In this document: positions 43,501-54,000 of the stretch, piece by piece | Layout: every line of letters begins with the position of its first letter | How positions within the stretch are numbered: the first letter of the stretch is position 1 | Source of the DNA: Acanthococcus lagerstroemiae | Lineage: Eukaryota; Arthropoda; Insecta; Hemiptera; Eriococcidae | DNA: 64,000 bases | Direction: 5' to 3' | Assembly: GCA_031841125.1 (NCBI GenBank) | Contig: CM063111.1 | Span: 60,573,535 to 60,637,534, forward strand | Position numbers and translations under genes: made by a program | The notes under the pieces: generated by a model | Told to the model about the DNA's origin: nothing | Databases searched by the model: none | What the model saw: the letters and a program-made list of their open reading frames with translations, nothing else

Positions 43501-46500
43501 TTCAATTTTTTTGTGATGATGCAGTTAAATTTAGGACAAATTTTCTTTGAAAGTGAATTTTTAATCGACTTGATGATAGTTGAAGTTTGCGACACGCTTA
43601 TGGTAAATACATGATGATCACTCACATATATACAGGGCTGCCAACACTTGAAATTCTAAGTTTAAATCCCAATTAACATAACTCTTTTCTAAAGTTTTAC
43701 TTCTAAGTTTTTGTTTTGTGACTATGAGAATCTGTGACGTGTCACAAGACAAGGGTCTTCGTGTCAGGGACTGAAAGCTCAAGATCTTTATAACTAGAAG
43801 GTTGGTCCACTTGGGTAGGCAATCCGGCAACAATTATTCCCATCTCATCCGCGCCAAAATTTACTACATAAGAAAGCAATGGGAAAATTAAATTATTGCT
43901 GTAAAGGTTTTTTTTTTGTAACGGTAGCCAATTGAATGTTGTACATGGTAAAAATGATAGAAAAATATGTTGGGGGGGGTATCAATTATGAGTACGAAAC
44001 GAGAAAAGCTGAAAAAGCTGTATTCCCATAAGCGGCCTGTGTGAGTTTCAGTACAATGACTGACGTCGTTGACATGTTTGCGCCTTGCTAAGTGGGCCAC
44101 CCGTCTAGTTATAAGGATCATGCTGAAATCTGACCAAAAGCTTGAAGTTAAAAGCCAAAAGCCAGTGATTTTCATGAAAACCGAAAGCCAAAGGTCAGAA
44201 TAATTGAAAAGTTGAAAGTCAAAAACAAAATCTTCATTTTTTTGGTTTTTTTCAACTTTTTCCGCAAAAATAAGTATCTTATTTCCAGAGATGAGCATGA
44301 TCTGATCTCAATATGATCTTAAGATCAAAGATCACTTTTAAAAATCTGTGATACGATCCAAGATCTTTTTTGGCTCATGATCTTTGATTTTGATTCAATA
44401 TATTTCGAACGTGATCTTGCTCATCTCTGCCTGACAGAGTACCCTGATAGAATTTAAAACGGTCTATATGGCAGTGACACATGACGTCACCGAAACGCTC
44501 GTTATCAATATTGGAGGAAAGAATCAAAATGAAATACATGTAGTCTAATGAGAAGTTGACGAATTATTCCATTTACGAGTATGTCGAAATATCTCGAAAA
44601 TAAGTGGAATTACATGAAAAATGATAAGAATGAAATTTGTAGTAAACGGTATTTACATTTTTATGTCGCAACTTCCATACAATTTCGAACATTCTCTTGC
44701 GAACTATTATAATCCGAAAATTGACTATACTAGTGAGTAGCTCAACATTTTGAATTATAAACTTCGTACTTACGTTATTTCTAAATAAATTTAATGATAA
44801 CAGTCGACTTTTCACCATCGATTGCCAAAAGCTCAGTTTAGCTTGAAAAACGTGCAAAATTATTCAGTCATTTTTATCAATCTTATCAAACTTGGGGGCG
44901 AAATTTGTAAACAAAGCCAAAGCGCCATTTTCCTATGTCTTGGACAAAGGTTTTAAGGATTCATACACAAATCTGAGAAAGTCTCGAAATGTCTCAAACG
45001 CGAATTGAAGAGGGTTACTACCCTTGTCGCACGGTCAAAATCGATAAGCAAGTCGACAGCCGACCATTACATCGATGATTTTTCAAGCATCAGAGGCACA
45101 GTCACTCCTGTATAATCAAATGCAGTACAGCAACACAAATATCATTTTGTTTTGAGCAACTGCAAATTTGCAGTTTGAGTTGACAGGTTGATAAGAATGT
45201 TACAGCTCGACAAGTTAACAAAGCTGTAACTGTCAATCAAAATCGGTAAATACGAGACGAGTTGATATCGACATTTCCATAGACATTTCTGTCGAAAGTT
45301 GACTTTTGTAAGGGGTCGAGTGTACAAACGATAATAAATGTCTATACTAATGTTCACTCCACACTGTTAACCTCGACAATTTTCTCGATTTTAATTTGTC
45401 AAGTTGAAATGGTTCTGGATACGCTAATTGATATATGAATCGAAATTCAGCTCGACTGGGCGACAAAAGCTGGTGTGAGAAATCATACGAGTCATTAACA
45501 CGTTAATAAGGTTTCTTAAAAAGTCTTACTCGTGCCTTGAAGAGCCTTAATAGTCGAAAATATCACAAAGTTGTGAATGAGTTTTGAACCGTCTTAGCGA
45601 GTTTGGAGGAGTCCAAAATATGCTTGAACGAACATACAAGTCTGAGCTATAGTTTTAAATATTTCTCTTTTTTAAGAGGGAAAAAAAAAATTAAATGGAC
45701 TCGGGACAAATGTTGGAAATTCTCCGAAAATTGTCGTCGAATCAAGAACCCAGAGGGTTAAAAACCTCAAATCACACTTTCAGCAAGTGAAGTTCCATTT
45801 TCCTTTTTAAGATGGTGTTTTCCTGAACCATTTTATTAGGCAGATATGGGTGTCTCCATACTTACAACTGTTTCTCGGAAACAATGGTGAACAAGCGGTC
45901 AGCACTCCAGAGATCTGCAAGAATAATAAATTACTTATGAATTGATATGAAGTACCCTTATTAATTCTCATTTTTTCATTATCTGCAACCTCTTCGTTTT
46001 GACGTTATCATCTACAGATCTATGTAGAGAAGGAGGAGTCTCAACTATCCCCAAAATAAAACTGCAGAAGTGTAGTCCATAACCCTAATTTAGGGCAATT
46101 CAACTCTTAATTAGAAGGGAGATGAAAAAAGCTGAGACAAAAGTACTATTATCATTATTGTTAATAAGGCTATGGTTTTTCCTATGGAGTGCAAAACCGA
46201 TTTTCAAGAAAGCCACCAATGGCAGGCAACAACATAAGACCTACTATGTTTGTATCCAGTCTGTGGGTTAGATCAGTGGCAGATCCAAGAAGCGAAGAAG
46301 GCAGTACAGCTCTACTTTTCGATTATGAATGATGGTGAGCGTTAAAAATTTCGACATTTTGTTCAAAATTAGGACATTGTATCAGTTAAAACTGACCATT
46401 TTACCAATTTTTCAGACCATTCAATCTCAGCTAGTGTAAACTCGTACACGAAGACCCCGGCTTCTGCTCCATTGGATCCGCCACTAGGTAAGACAAAAAA

Positions 46501-46964
46501 TATTAAACATGCACGTTAATCTTTCAACATTCGCGAATATCGAATTCTTTATGTATTTCTACCCAGAAAAAGAAAATAACACATCACTGTTACTCTACTA
46601 CAGACATTTGTTATAAAAAGGTTCAACAGATCGGCTCATTTCAGTTGAAAACTGCAAGTTCGTCCGAAAATTGACATAGATAGTAAAATGTCGCGGTCAA
46701 TTCGCATACGAGCAATCGTGCACATATTCTTGATCTTCTAGACTTTCATTGAGCAAAGAAATGTTCTTAATTAACGAAGTTCAGAAAACAATGCTGCGAA
46801 TATAACTGCATTCTTTCTGTTTGTTTCATCGTTTGATATCTCTATATTAAAGAATTAAAAGCAAGATACGTTCTTACCAAGGCCAGAAATAATATAATAA
46901 GACTTCCAGTGCGCAGTGAACAGCCGCAGCAACAGGTATTCAATTGGGGTAGTGTAAATCCCAT
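40588..46964 (-). CDS. Small four-helix membrane protein, gene B (LAPTM4/5-like)
   Basis: Five exons: 46878-46964 (ATG 46962-46964), 45866-45914, 41218-41312, 40984-41107 and 40588-40667 (stop TAA 40588-40590). Every junction has an AG acceptor and a GTAAG donor, and the frame is continuous over 144 residues. The start is MGFTLPQLNTCCCGCSLRTG followed by SLIILFLAL (helix 1). Exon 3 gives helix 2, VVIAGIISAIVAGGGLYAVY. Exon 4 gives EIPGYLIPHLIWYLLQ and a strongly hydrophobic helix 3. Exon 5 gives IIFYLWLVVFSYYRVL and the tail RGSASPNPA. The Cys-rich (R)TG start and four helices recall LAPTM4/5-type endolysosomal proteins; that link is an inference. This is the cleanest gene in the window and is predicted to be intact. 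Confidence 0.87.
41831..42445. mobile_element. 615-bp hAT-like element, gene B intron 2
   Basis: Ends CAGGGGCGAAATTATAG and TAGTTTCACCTTTG are imperfect reverse complements. Flanks are TTGAAAAT (41823-41830) and CTGAAAAT (42446-42453). Gene A carries the empty site (caattgaaaatgattcaaaa, about 14176-14195). The interior repeats gtcggcaaattttt and has long C runs. A second, partial copy begins at 57308. Confidence 0.85.
42848..43069. mobile_element. 222-bp hAT-like element with 8-bp target duplication
   Basis: Ends CAAGGACGTACTGAAAAG and ATCGGTACGTCCCTG; flanked by AACAGCCT on both sides (42840-42847 and 43070-43077). Same family as 62088-62381 and 28390-28640. Confidence 0.88.
43153..43315. 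mobile_element. Diverged GATC-rich hAT-like element
   Basis: Starts CAGAGTTGGGCATGATCTGA and holds GATCTTTGATCTTTAGATC and AGATCAAAGATCAGATC. Related to 16155 and 44286; the right end is not clear. Confidence 0.5.
44286..44429. mobile_element. GATC-rich hAT-like element (144 bp), gene B intron 2
   Basis: Starts CAGAGATGAGCATGATCTG and ends TGATCTTGCTCATCTCTG. It is the exact positional partner of 16155-16299, so it is older than the A/B duplication. Confidence 0.75.
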
Positions 46965-47563
46965 TTTGCTTTGACAAATGTAACAAGAAAACTTGAAAAT
47001 ATTCAAAATAAACGGATCGAACACGATATGCACAATGACTATAGTTTCTAAAGCTAAAAACTCGAAATTATACGTACGAGTGCTATGCCGAGCTTCGCGT
47101 GGCAATTACACGTATCAGTTTTACTGCAAACTGAAAAACTACGCTATATGGGACAAATACCCGCTCGTTGATAAGAAATTTTCGCACAAAATGACCAACT
47201 CGATCACATTTCAAAATTGTACTCTTCGACTCATCCGTCTTTGACGATCATTTCCTTCTAAAGTACGGGTACGATTCTTTTAAAAATAAGCGTCATACGA
47301 AAAATTTTCGTTTCTTGCTTCTGACATTTTTTTGGTTGGTCGCTTAGCTTAGTACACAGCGCGACCGTGCAATATGTACTTACAGATAAGAACGATAGAT
47401 ACACAAACAATTGACAGCACACTTGAATAAGCCGGTGACCGACTTCCGTTACCACATACTTATTTGCACTGGTGTGCCTGTTAGGTACTAATAACTCGCG
47501 TTTTATGTCTGCGATGCCGATTTTTTTTTTTCAGTAACCTCGGTACGTGGAATTCCCGCTAAT
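45915..47563. other. Gene B intron 1, 5' flank and spacer
   Basis: Intron 1 (45915-46877, 963 bp) has no inserted element recognised. Upstream of the ATG, similarity to gene A's 5' flank continues to about 47043 (aaaataaacggatc), so promoter sequences should lie in 46965-47043. I cannot point to a clear TATA box. 47043-47563 has no recognised feature. Confidence 0.5.
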
Positions 47564-49305
47564 ATATGAAGAGCGATATTCCAAAACAGCCTCGTTATCC
47601 ACTTTTCAAAACTTTACAGGAGAATGAACTACACTGTGGTACTCATTTGAATACCATAAATAGGCCACCAGTGACACTTAGGTTGCCAAGTAGGATACCA
47701 ACCTGAATATTGGAAAGTTGACAGTATAGGAATGTGTGTATATATGTTAGGAGCAGAACGCGAAAACGGCCACTGAGCAAAAAAAAAATTACCACAACGC
47801 GTTGTGCCAACTGCTAGGCTAACAAATCGCGTTCTGGTCAATTCAAAGCAACCAACACGTGTCATGGAAGTCATTAAACCTCAAGTACGCGCACATTGCG
47901 TCGTGGTACAAAAGAAGAGCATAGAAACTAACATCAACGCGTTGGTGCACGGAAAACCTGGACACTCACAGAGCCAGGATTCGGTGGAACGTTCTAACCA
48001 GGATATTCGTGATATGCTTGTCACATGGATGAGCGACAATCAACGGTTAACATGGTCAGAAGGCCTTCGATTCATCAACAGTAAGAAAAACTGTGCCCTA
48101 CATGTGGATGTGGGTATAACGACTAGTCCGTACGAGGCTATGTTCGGAAGTGCACAGAGGATAGGACTACCAGACTCGGCACTGACTGAAGATATGTACG
48201 ACTCCATCAGCACTGAAGAAGAACTCTAAGCATTACTGGAAACACACAACGACGACAATGATGTGAGTGGTCATGAAGGAGAACCGGATGAGGTTACCGT
48301 AAGAGACGTTCTTTGCATAATCTGTGAGAAGAGTGTGGCCAATCCGGAGGAATGTTCGTCTGGTAATGAACGCATTCATGCACAGTGTGGCGAATATGCG
48401 AAAGACGTACTCATCATTTGTAGTCTTTGCAAACGAAAGAATGACAATAACAATCAGCATGAAGGCGCCAAGAAAGGACTACAGGAGCAAGCTGAAAGAA
48501 TGCTCAAGTTATCGAATGCTCAACTTCTACCGATCGTGGTTGGTCAGAATGTTGTGGTCCGCCTTCCAGATGTCGACCGAGATCGTCTCGTTCCTAGAAG
48601 TGTTCTAGCAGTTGTTGTCGACATAAATTCTTCTAGTATGTATAGGTTTTGGGTACCAAGGAAGGCAATATTGATCTTTATATGTTTGAAATGAAATCGC
48701 TGCTGCTGACAGCGATTTCATTACTCCCGCTGATATTCCCGCTACGTCAATATCTTCGCGGTCAGCATCCGTACTATCTTCTGTCAGCCAATAAGGTTTC
48801 GTACACTGTACTTGTCAAAGATATTCCATCGATAAAAAGTGTAAATGCAGAAAAACTGGCGTCCTATGTAATTCAAAATGCCACAACAACCAGCATACGT
48901 AAGAATGAATAGTCAGGTTTTTGAATCTCTATGGTTTTTTTTCTCTCAGATTAGTTTTTATTTTTATTTTTTTCTGTACTTCTGTAATTTTACAGTAAAA
49001 TAATTATTTGGTTCCCACAACGCATTCTGGCATACTCTCTTTCCACAACCCGTTCCAGAGCTTAATTTGTTCTACCACAACGCGTTATGCATTTTGTCAC
49101 CCAAGAGAACGCGTTCTGACTCATTTTCCTTCAACATTATGCGTTGTAGCCAGTTTCACTGCTATCAAAGGAGCAAAGGTTAGTTTTTTTGCTCAATGGC
49201 CGTTTTCGCTTTCTGCTCCTAACATATATGAGAATATAAGATGACGCTATAAAACGAGTTTCGAAAAAATGGACATACGCCGTTTTGGAATATCGCTTTT
49301 CATAT
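47564..49305. mobile_element. Ginger/KRBA2-type DNA transposon remnant with long terminal inverted repeats
   Basis: The left end (ATATGAAGAGCGATATTCCA) and right end (TGGAATATCGCTTTTCATAT) are near reverse complements. A second inverted block follows inward at both ends (CATATATGTTAGGAGCAGAA, AAAACGGCCA(C/T)TGAGCAAAA; left about 47735-47795, right about 49180-49235). Between them lies a broken integrase gene. Several words like CAACGCGTT(A/C)TG near 49015-49145 and 47800 look like subterminal repeats. No clear 4-bp target duplication. Confidence 0.75.
47804..48909 (+). pseudogene. KRBA2-like integrase (rve) with C-terminal cysteine motifs, broken
   Basis: 47920-48226 reads NALVHGKPGHSQSQDSVERS, NQDIRDMLVTWM and SPYEAMFGSAQRIGLPDSAL: the end of an integrase core, including the region of the catalytic Glu (SVERSNQD). 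After an in-frame stop at 48227, the frame at 48263-48694 reads RDVLCIICEKSV, a cysteine/histidine region (CSSGNERIHAQCGEYAKD, CSLCKR), and LPIVVGQNVVVRLPDVDRDR. A further frame change gives GFVHCTCQRYSIDKKCKCRK and TGVLCNSKCH, ending at about 48893. This order matches KRBA2-like transposon integrases. The N-terminal zinc-binding part and first two catalytic Asp are missing, so it is an internally deleted relic. Confidence 0.8.
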
Positions 49306-49389
49306 GCAACATATTTCTTTAATTTATTACATTTTATTACCAATAATTACACAGCGCAGGCATGAGGGTTGGGTGGCTTTTACCTCATT

Positions 49390-49800
49390 GGTTTTTCCTC
49401 CACCCCCCTCATGACGAGTTCTTAATAATTCAGTTACTTTTTACGTATTATACAGTTTTTACAATATGAGCTTATATTAATCAATCTAAGAGGTCATTTC
49501 CTTTTTCTTGTCCATATATATTTTTTTCATCTAATTTCTTTCTTTGTCTTCAGAATTTCCCTATCAAATTTATTTACTTTTCTGTGGCTATCTTTATCCC
49601 GGTAAACAATTCCACAAATCCACAAATCCTTTTCCGTGATACTGTATTTCTTTCTAATTTGGCTAAACTTTTGACATTCTTTGAAGATGTGATCCGAATT
49701 ATCTTCAAATTCATTGCATTCCCTACAATTACTATTGTATATGATTTTGTATTTCTTCAGATATGTTGCAAAATTGCCGTATCCTGTGAGGTACCGTAAG
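49390..49800 (-). pseudogene. R1/I-type LINE 3' fragment with C-terminal zinc knuckle
   Basis: On the minus strand: LRYLTGYGNFATYLKKYKII, then CRECNEFEDNSDHIFKEC, a C-x2-C-x8-H-x4-C knuckle, then FSQIRKKY. The LTGxGxFxxYL..C..C...H....C block is the C-terminal signature of R1/I/LOA-type LINEs. Everything upstream is missing. Confidence 0.7.
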
Positions 49801-49976
49801 CCGGGGATACTTTAAATTTGCGGGGTAACTTTACGCAGTGCCTGTTTTACCACGTTAGGGAGGAGAATTGAAGAGTAAAGAATCAAAACTCGCATTTGCC
49901 ATTTTACGTCAAGGGCGCAAATAGGCAAAATACTGTACACGGGTGCGGGAATCTTTGCTGCGCCTGTGAGCGTGGA

Positions 49977-50015
<39 letters not shown>

Positions 50016-50028
50016 GGACGGCTTTTTC

Positions 50029-50790
50029 GCCTCTTTTTCATATATAAAGCGACGTTTTCACCTCATATACGGAGGCGAAAACGAAAAATCGGAGGTGAAA
50101 ACGTAAGGCACTGTATCTCAATAATTTAGGCTTCTACCGGCTAGGCAATCCCCTGGGCAAATTTTTGGCTGGAGGCGAAAAAACCCACATACATCAGACA
50201 TATACATTTTAGTGCATGGTACCTCTCACCAGACAGCGCTAGTGTCACTTGTAAATCATATAATGAGACTTTTTCACCTCCAAACATAACTGAGCATTTT
50301 CGCCTCCGATTCGCGGCAACAACGCATTAGTGATTGAATTAATATTAAACTCGGAGGTTTCCTACTTGCTTGTATGCCTGGAGGTGAAATGTTCCCTTCA
50401 CATATTAAACGTCGCTGTGTACTTGTATATGAAAAAGAGGCGAAAAAGCCGCCCTGCAAAAATATACCTTTAAAATTTCGTTTTCGCCTCCGTATATGAG
50501 GTGAAAACGTTGCTTTATGTACAAAAATGAGGCGAAAAAGACCTTCTTTGAAAAAAAAATAAAAAAAAATGTATATAATATTGTATATCATATACCCCGC
50601 ATGTTAAAGATTGTAAGTAGAAATTACTGCACCGAAAAGTTTACCACGAATTGATAGATGATGTATGTAGGTTTTTTCGCCTCCAGTCAAAAATTTGCCC
50701 AGGGGGGTTACCTGCTGGCCTGTAGAAGCTTAAATTATTGAGATACAGTGTCTTACGTTTTCACCTCCGTCTATGAGGTAAAAACGTCGC
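50029..50790. repeat. Mixed-orientation GAGGYGAAAA motifs before the main array
   Basis: The decamer and its reverse complement occur about ten times in different contexts (for example 50082-50110, 50171, 50274-50312, 50380, 50438-50460, 50486-50510, 50673, 50758). CGTTTTCGCCTCCGTATATG followed by AGGTGAAAACG forms a hairpin with 12-bp arms. Confidence 0.75.
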
Positions 50791-50797
50791 TGTACAC

Positions 50798-51006
50798 AGG
50801 ATTAGTCAGTTTTCCTTCCGCAATAGGAAAACTCCATTACGCTGAAGATCTGTTATCGGTTTTGTCGCTATTCACGAATAGTATGCAGCTTGCCTACACC
50901 CGATAACAAAGCGTACTGTACATTTTGGAAGATAACACATTGAGTCATACTTCGTTCAGCCTGACGGAGTTTTCCTATGGCGGAGGGAAAACCAACTAAC
51001 CCTGTA
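50798..51006. mobile_element. About 205-bp inverted-repeat element nested in the 7-kb element
   Basis: CAGGATTAGTCAGTTTTCCT and TCCGCAATAGGAAAACTCC at the left mirror GGAGTTTTCCTATGGCGGAG and GAAAACCAACTAACCCTG at the right. It interrupts an array unit after cgtcgctgtaca. Confidence 0.7.
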
Positions 51007-51009
51007 TAT

Positions 51010-54000
51010 GAAACAGAGGAGAGAAGGCCGTCTGCAAAGATATACCTTTAGAATTCGTTTTCGCCTCCGTATATGAGGTGAAAACGTCGCTTTATGTATG
51101 AAAAAGGGGCGAAAAAGCCGCCCTGCAAAGATATTATTATATACCGCGAGAACATGATGATCAAGATCGAGAAGGTCACAGGTTTACCATTTCCCTATAC
51201 TCTAAGACATTGTAAATAACACAGTTCGGAATGGACATGAATTTTTTTAGTCTGAGGAAGAGGTTCAAGAATAACATAATAAGAAACTTACAGAGGCGAA
51301 AAAGCCGCCCTGAAAAGATATACCTTCAGAGTTTCGTTTTCGCCTCCGTATATGAGGTGAAAACGTCGCTTTATGTATGAAAAAGGGGCGAAAAAGCCGC
51401 CCTGCAAAGATATTATTATATACCCGCGAGAACATGATGATCAAGATCGAGAAGGTCACAGGTTTACCATTTCCCTATACTCTAAGACATTGTAAATAAC
51501 ACAGTTCGGAATGGACATGAATTTTTTATTGGAAGAGAAATTTAAAATAAGTCAAGAAAACTTAAGAGGAAAATCGCCTAAAGATATCCCTCAGAGTTTC
51601 GTTTTCGCTCCGTATTAGGTAAAAACGCGCTTTATTTGAAAAAGGGTTAAAAACCCCGCAAGATTATTATAACCGCGCGAGAACATATATCGAGAGAAGT
51701 CACAGTTACATTTCCATTACCAACATTTATAATAACACAGTTCAATGGACTGATATTTTTTAGTCTGAGGAAGAGGTTCAAGAATAACATAATAAGAAAC
51801 TTACAGGGCAAAAGCCGCCTGAAAAATACCTTCAAGATTTCGTTTTCGCCTCCGTATGAGGAAACGTCGCTTATATGAAAAAGAGGCGAAAAAGCCGCCC
51901 TGCAAAGATATTATTATATACCCGAGAACATGATGATCAAGATCGAGAAGGCACAGGTTTACCATTTCCCTAACTAACATTGTAAATAACACAGTTCGGA
52001 ATGACATAATTTTTTAGTCTGAGGAAGAGAGTTCAAGAATAAATTAAGAAAATTACAGGCGAAAAAGCCCTGAAAAGTTACTTCAGTTTCGTTTTCGACT
52101 CGTATATAGTAAAACGTCGTTATATAAAGGCGAAAAAACCGCCTGCAAAATATTATATATCCGCGAGAACATGATACATCAAGTCACAGGTTTAAATTCC
52201 TATTCTAAGACATTGAAATAACAGTCGGAAGGTGACATGAATTTTTTTAGTGAGAAGGTTCAGGAAAACCTAAAAGAACTTACAGAGCGAAAAGCCGCCC
52301 TGAAAGTATACTTAGAGTTCGTTTTGCTGATAAGAGGTGAAAAACGCGCTTTGTGAAAAAGGATAAAGCCCTGCAGAATTATATATACCGGAGAACATGA
52401 TGTCAATCGAAACGTCAAGTTTAACATTCCTTCTCTAAGACATTGTTATAAAAGTTCGAAATACATAATTTTAATCTAAGAGGTCGAATAACTGAAGAAA
52501 TATAGAGGCAAGCTCTTACAGATTATTGAGGTACGTTCGCTTTTATGAGGGAAAACGCCTGTAAATGATAAAGAGAAAAGCCGCCGAAAATATTATAAAC
52601 CCCGAGACAGATATCAAATCAAGAGTCAGTTACATTTCCCTTAAAGACATTGAAATAACAGTTCGGAATGGACAGAATTTTAGTCTGAGAAAGAGAAAAC
52701 ATATAAAAAATAGGCGAAAAACGCCCTAAAGATATACGTCAGAGTTTTTTGCGCCGTAAAAGGCTCGTTTATTATAAAAGAGGAGAAAAGCGCCTGAAAG
52801 TATTTATACCCAACTAGATCAAATCAAGGTCCGGTTTACATTTTTATCTAGACATTGTAAATAAACAGTTCGGAATGGACATGAATTTTTAGTCTGAGGA
52901 AAGAGGTTCCAAGAATACATAATAAGAAACTTACAGAGGCGAAAAAGCCGCCGAAAAGAATCACCTTCAGAGTTTCGTTTTCGCCTCGTATATGAGGTGA
53001 AAACGTCGCTTATATATGAAAAAGTGCGAAAAAGCGCCCTGCAAAGATATTATTATATACCGCGAGAACATGTGATCAAGATCGAAAGGTCAAAGGTTTA
53101 CCATTTCCCTATACCTAAGACATTGTAAATAACACAGTTCGGAATGACATATTTTTTTAGTCTGGGAAGAGGTTCAAGAATAACATAATAAGAAACTTAA
53201 GAGGCGAAAAAGCGCCTGAAAGATATACCTTCAGAGTTTCGTTTTCGCCTCCGTAATGAGGTGAAAACGTCGCTTTATATATGAAAAAGGCGAAAAACCG
53301 CCTGCAATTAGTTATTAATTCCGCGAGAACAAGATGATCAAGATCGAAAGGTCACAGGTTTACCATTTCCCTATATCTAAGACATTGTAAATAACACAGT
53401 TCGGAATGGACATGAATTTTTTTAGTCTGAGGAAGAGGTTCAAGAATAACATAATAAGAAACTTACAAGGCGAAAAAGCCGCCTGAAAAGATATACCTTC
53501 AGAGTTTCGTTTTCGCCTCCGTATATGAGGTGAAAACGTCGCTTTATATATGAAAAAGAGGCGAAAAAGCCCCCTGCAAAGATATTATTATATACCCGCG
53601 AGAACATGATGATCAAGATCGAAAGGTCAAGGTTTACATTCCTATACTCTAAGAATTGTAAATAACACAGTTCGGAATGGACATGAATTTTTTTAGTTGA
53701 GGAAGAGGTTCAAGAATAACATAATAAGAAACTTACAGAGGCGAAAAGCGCCTGAAAAGATATACCTTCAGAGTTTCGTTTTCGCCTCCGTATTGAGGTG
53801 AAAACGTCGCTTTATTATGAAAAAGGCGAAAAAGCCGCCCTGCAAAGATATTATTATACCGCGAGAACATGATGATCAAGATCGAAAGGTCACAGGTTTA
53901 CCATTTCCCTATACTCTAAATTGTAAATACACAGTTCGAATGGACATGAATTTTTTTAGTCTGAGGAAGAGTTCAAGAATAACATAATAAGAAACTTACA

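Larger units (their letters stand above)
39850..47043. repeat. Segmental duplication, copy B (compact)
   Basis: Partner of 2571-25350, containing gene B. It lacks the 9.5-kb and 6.3-kb insertion blocks of copy A but carries private elements at 41831-42445 and 42848-43069. Confidence 0.8.
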
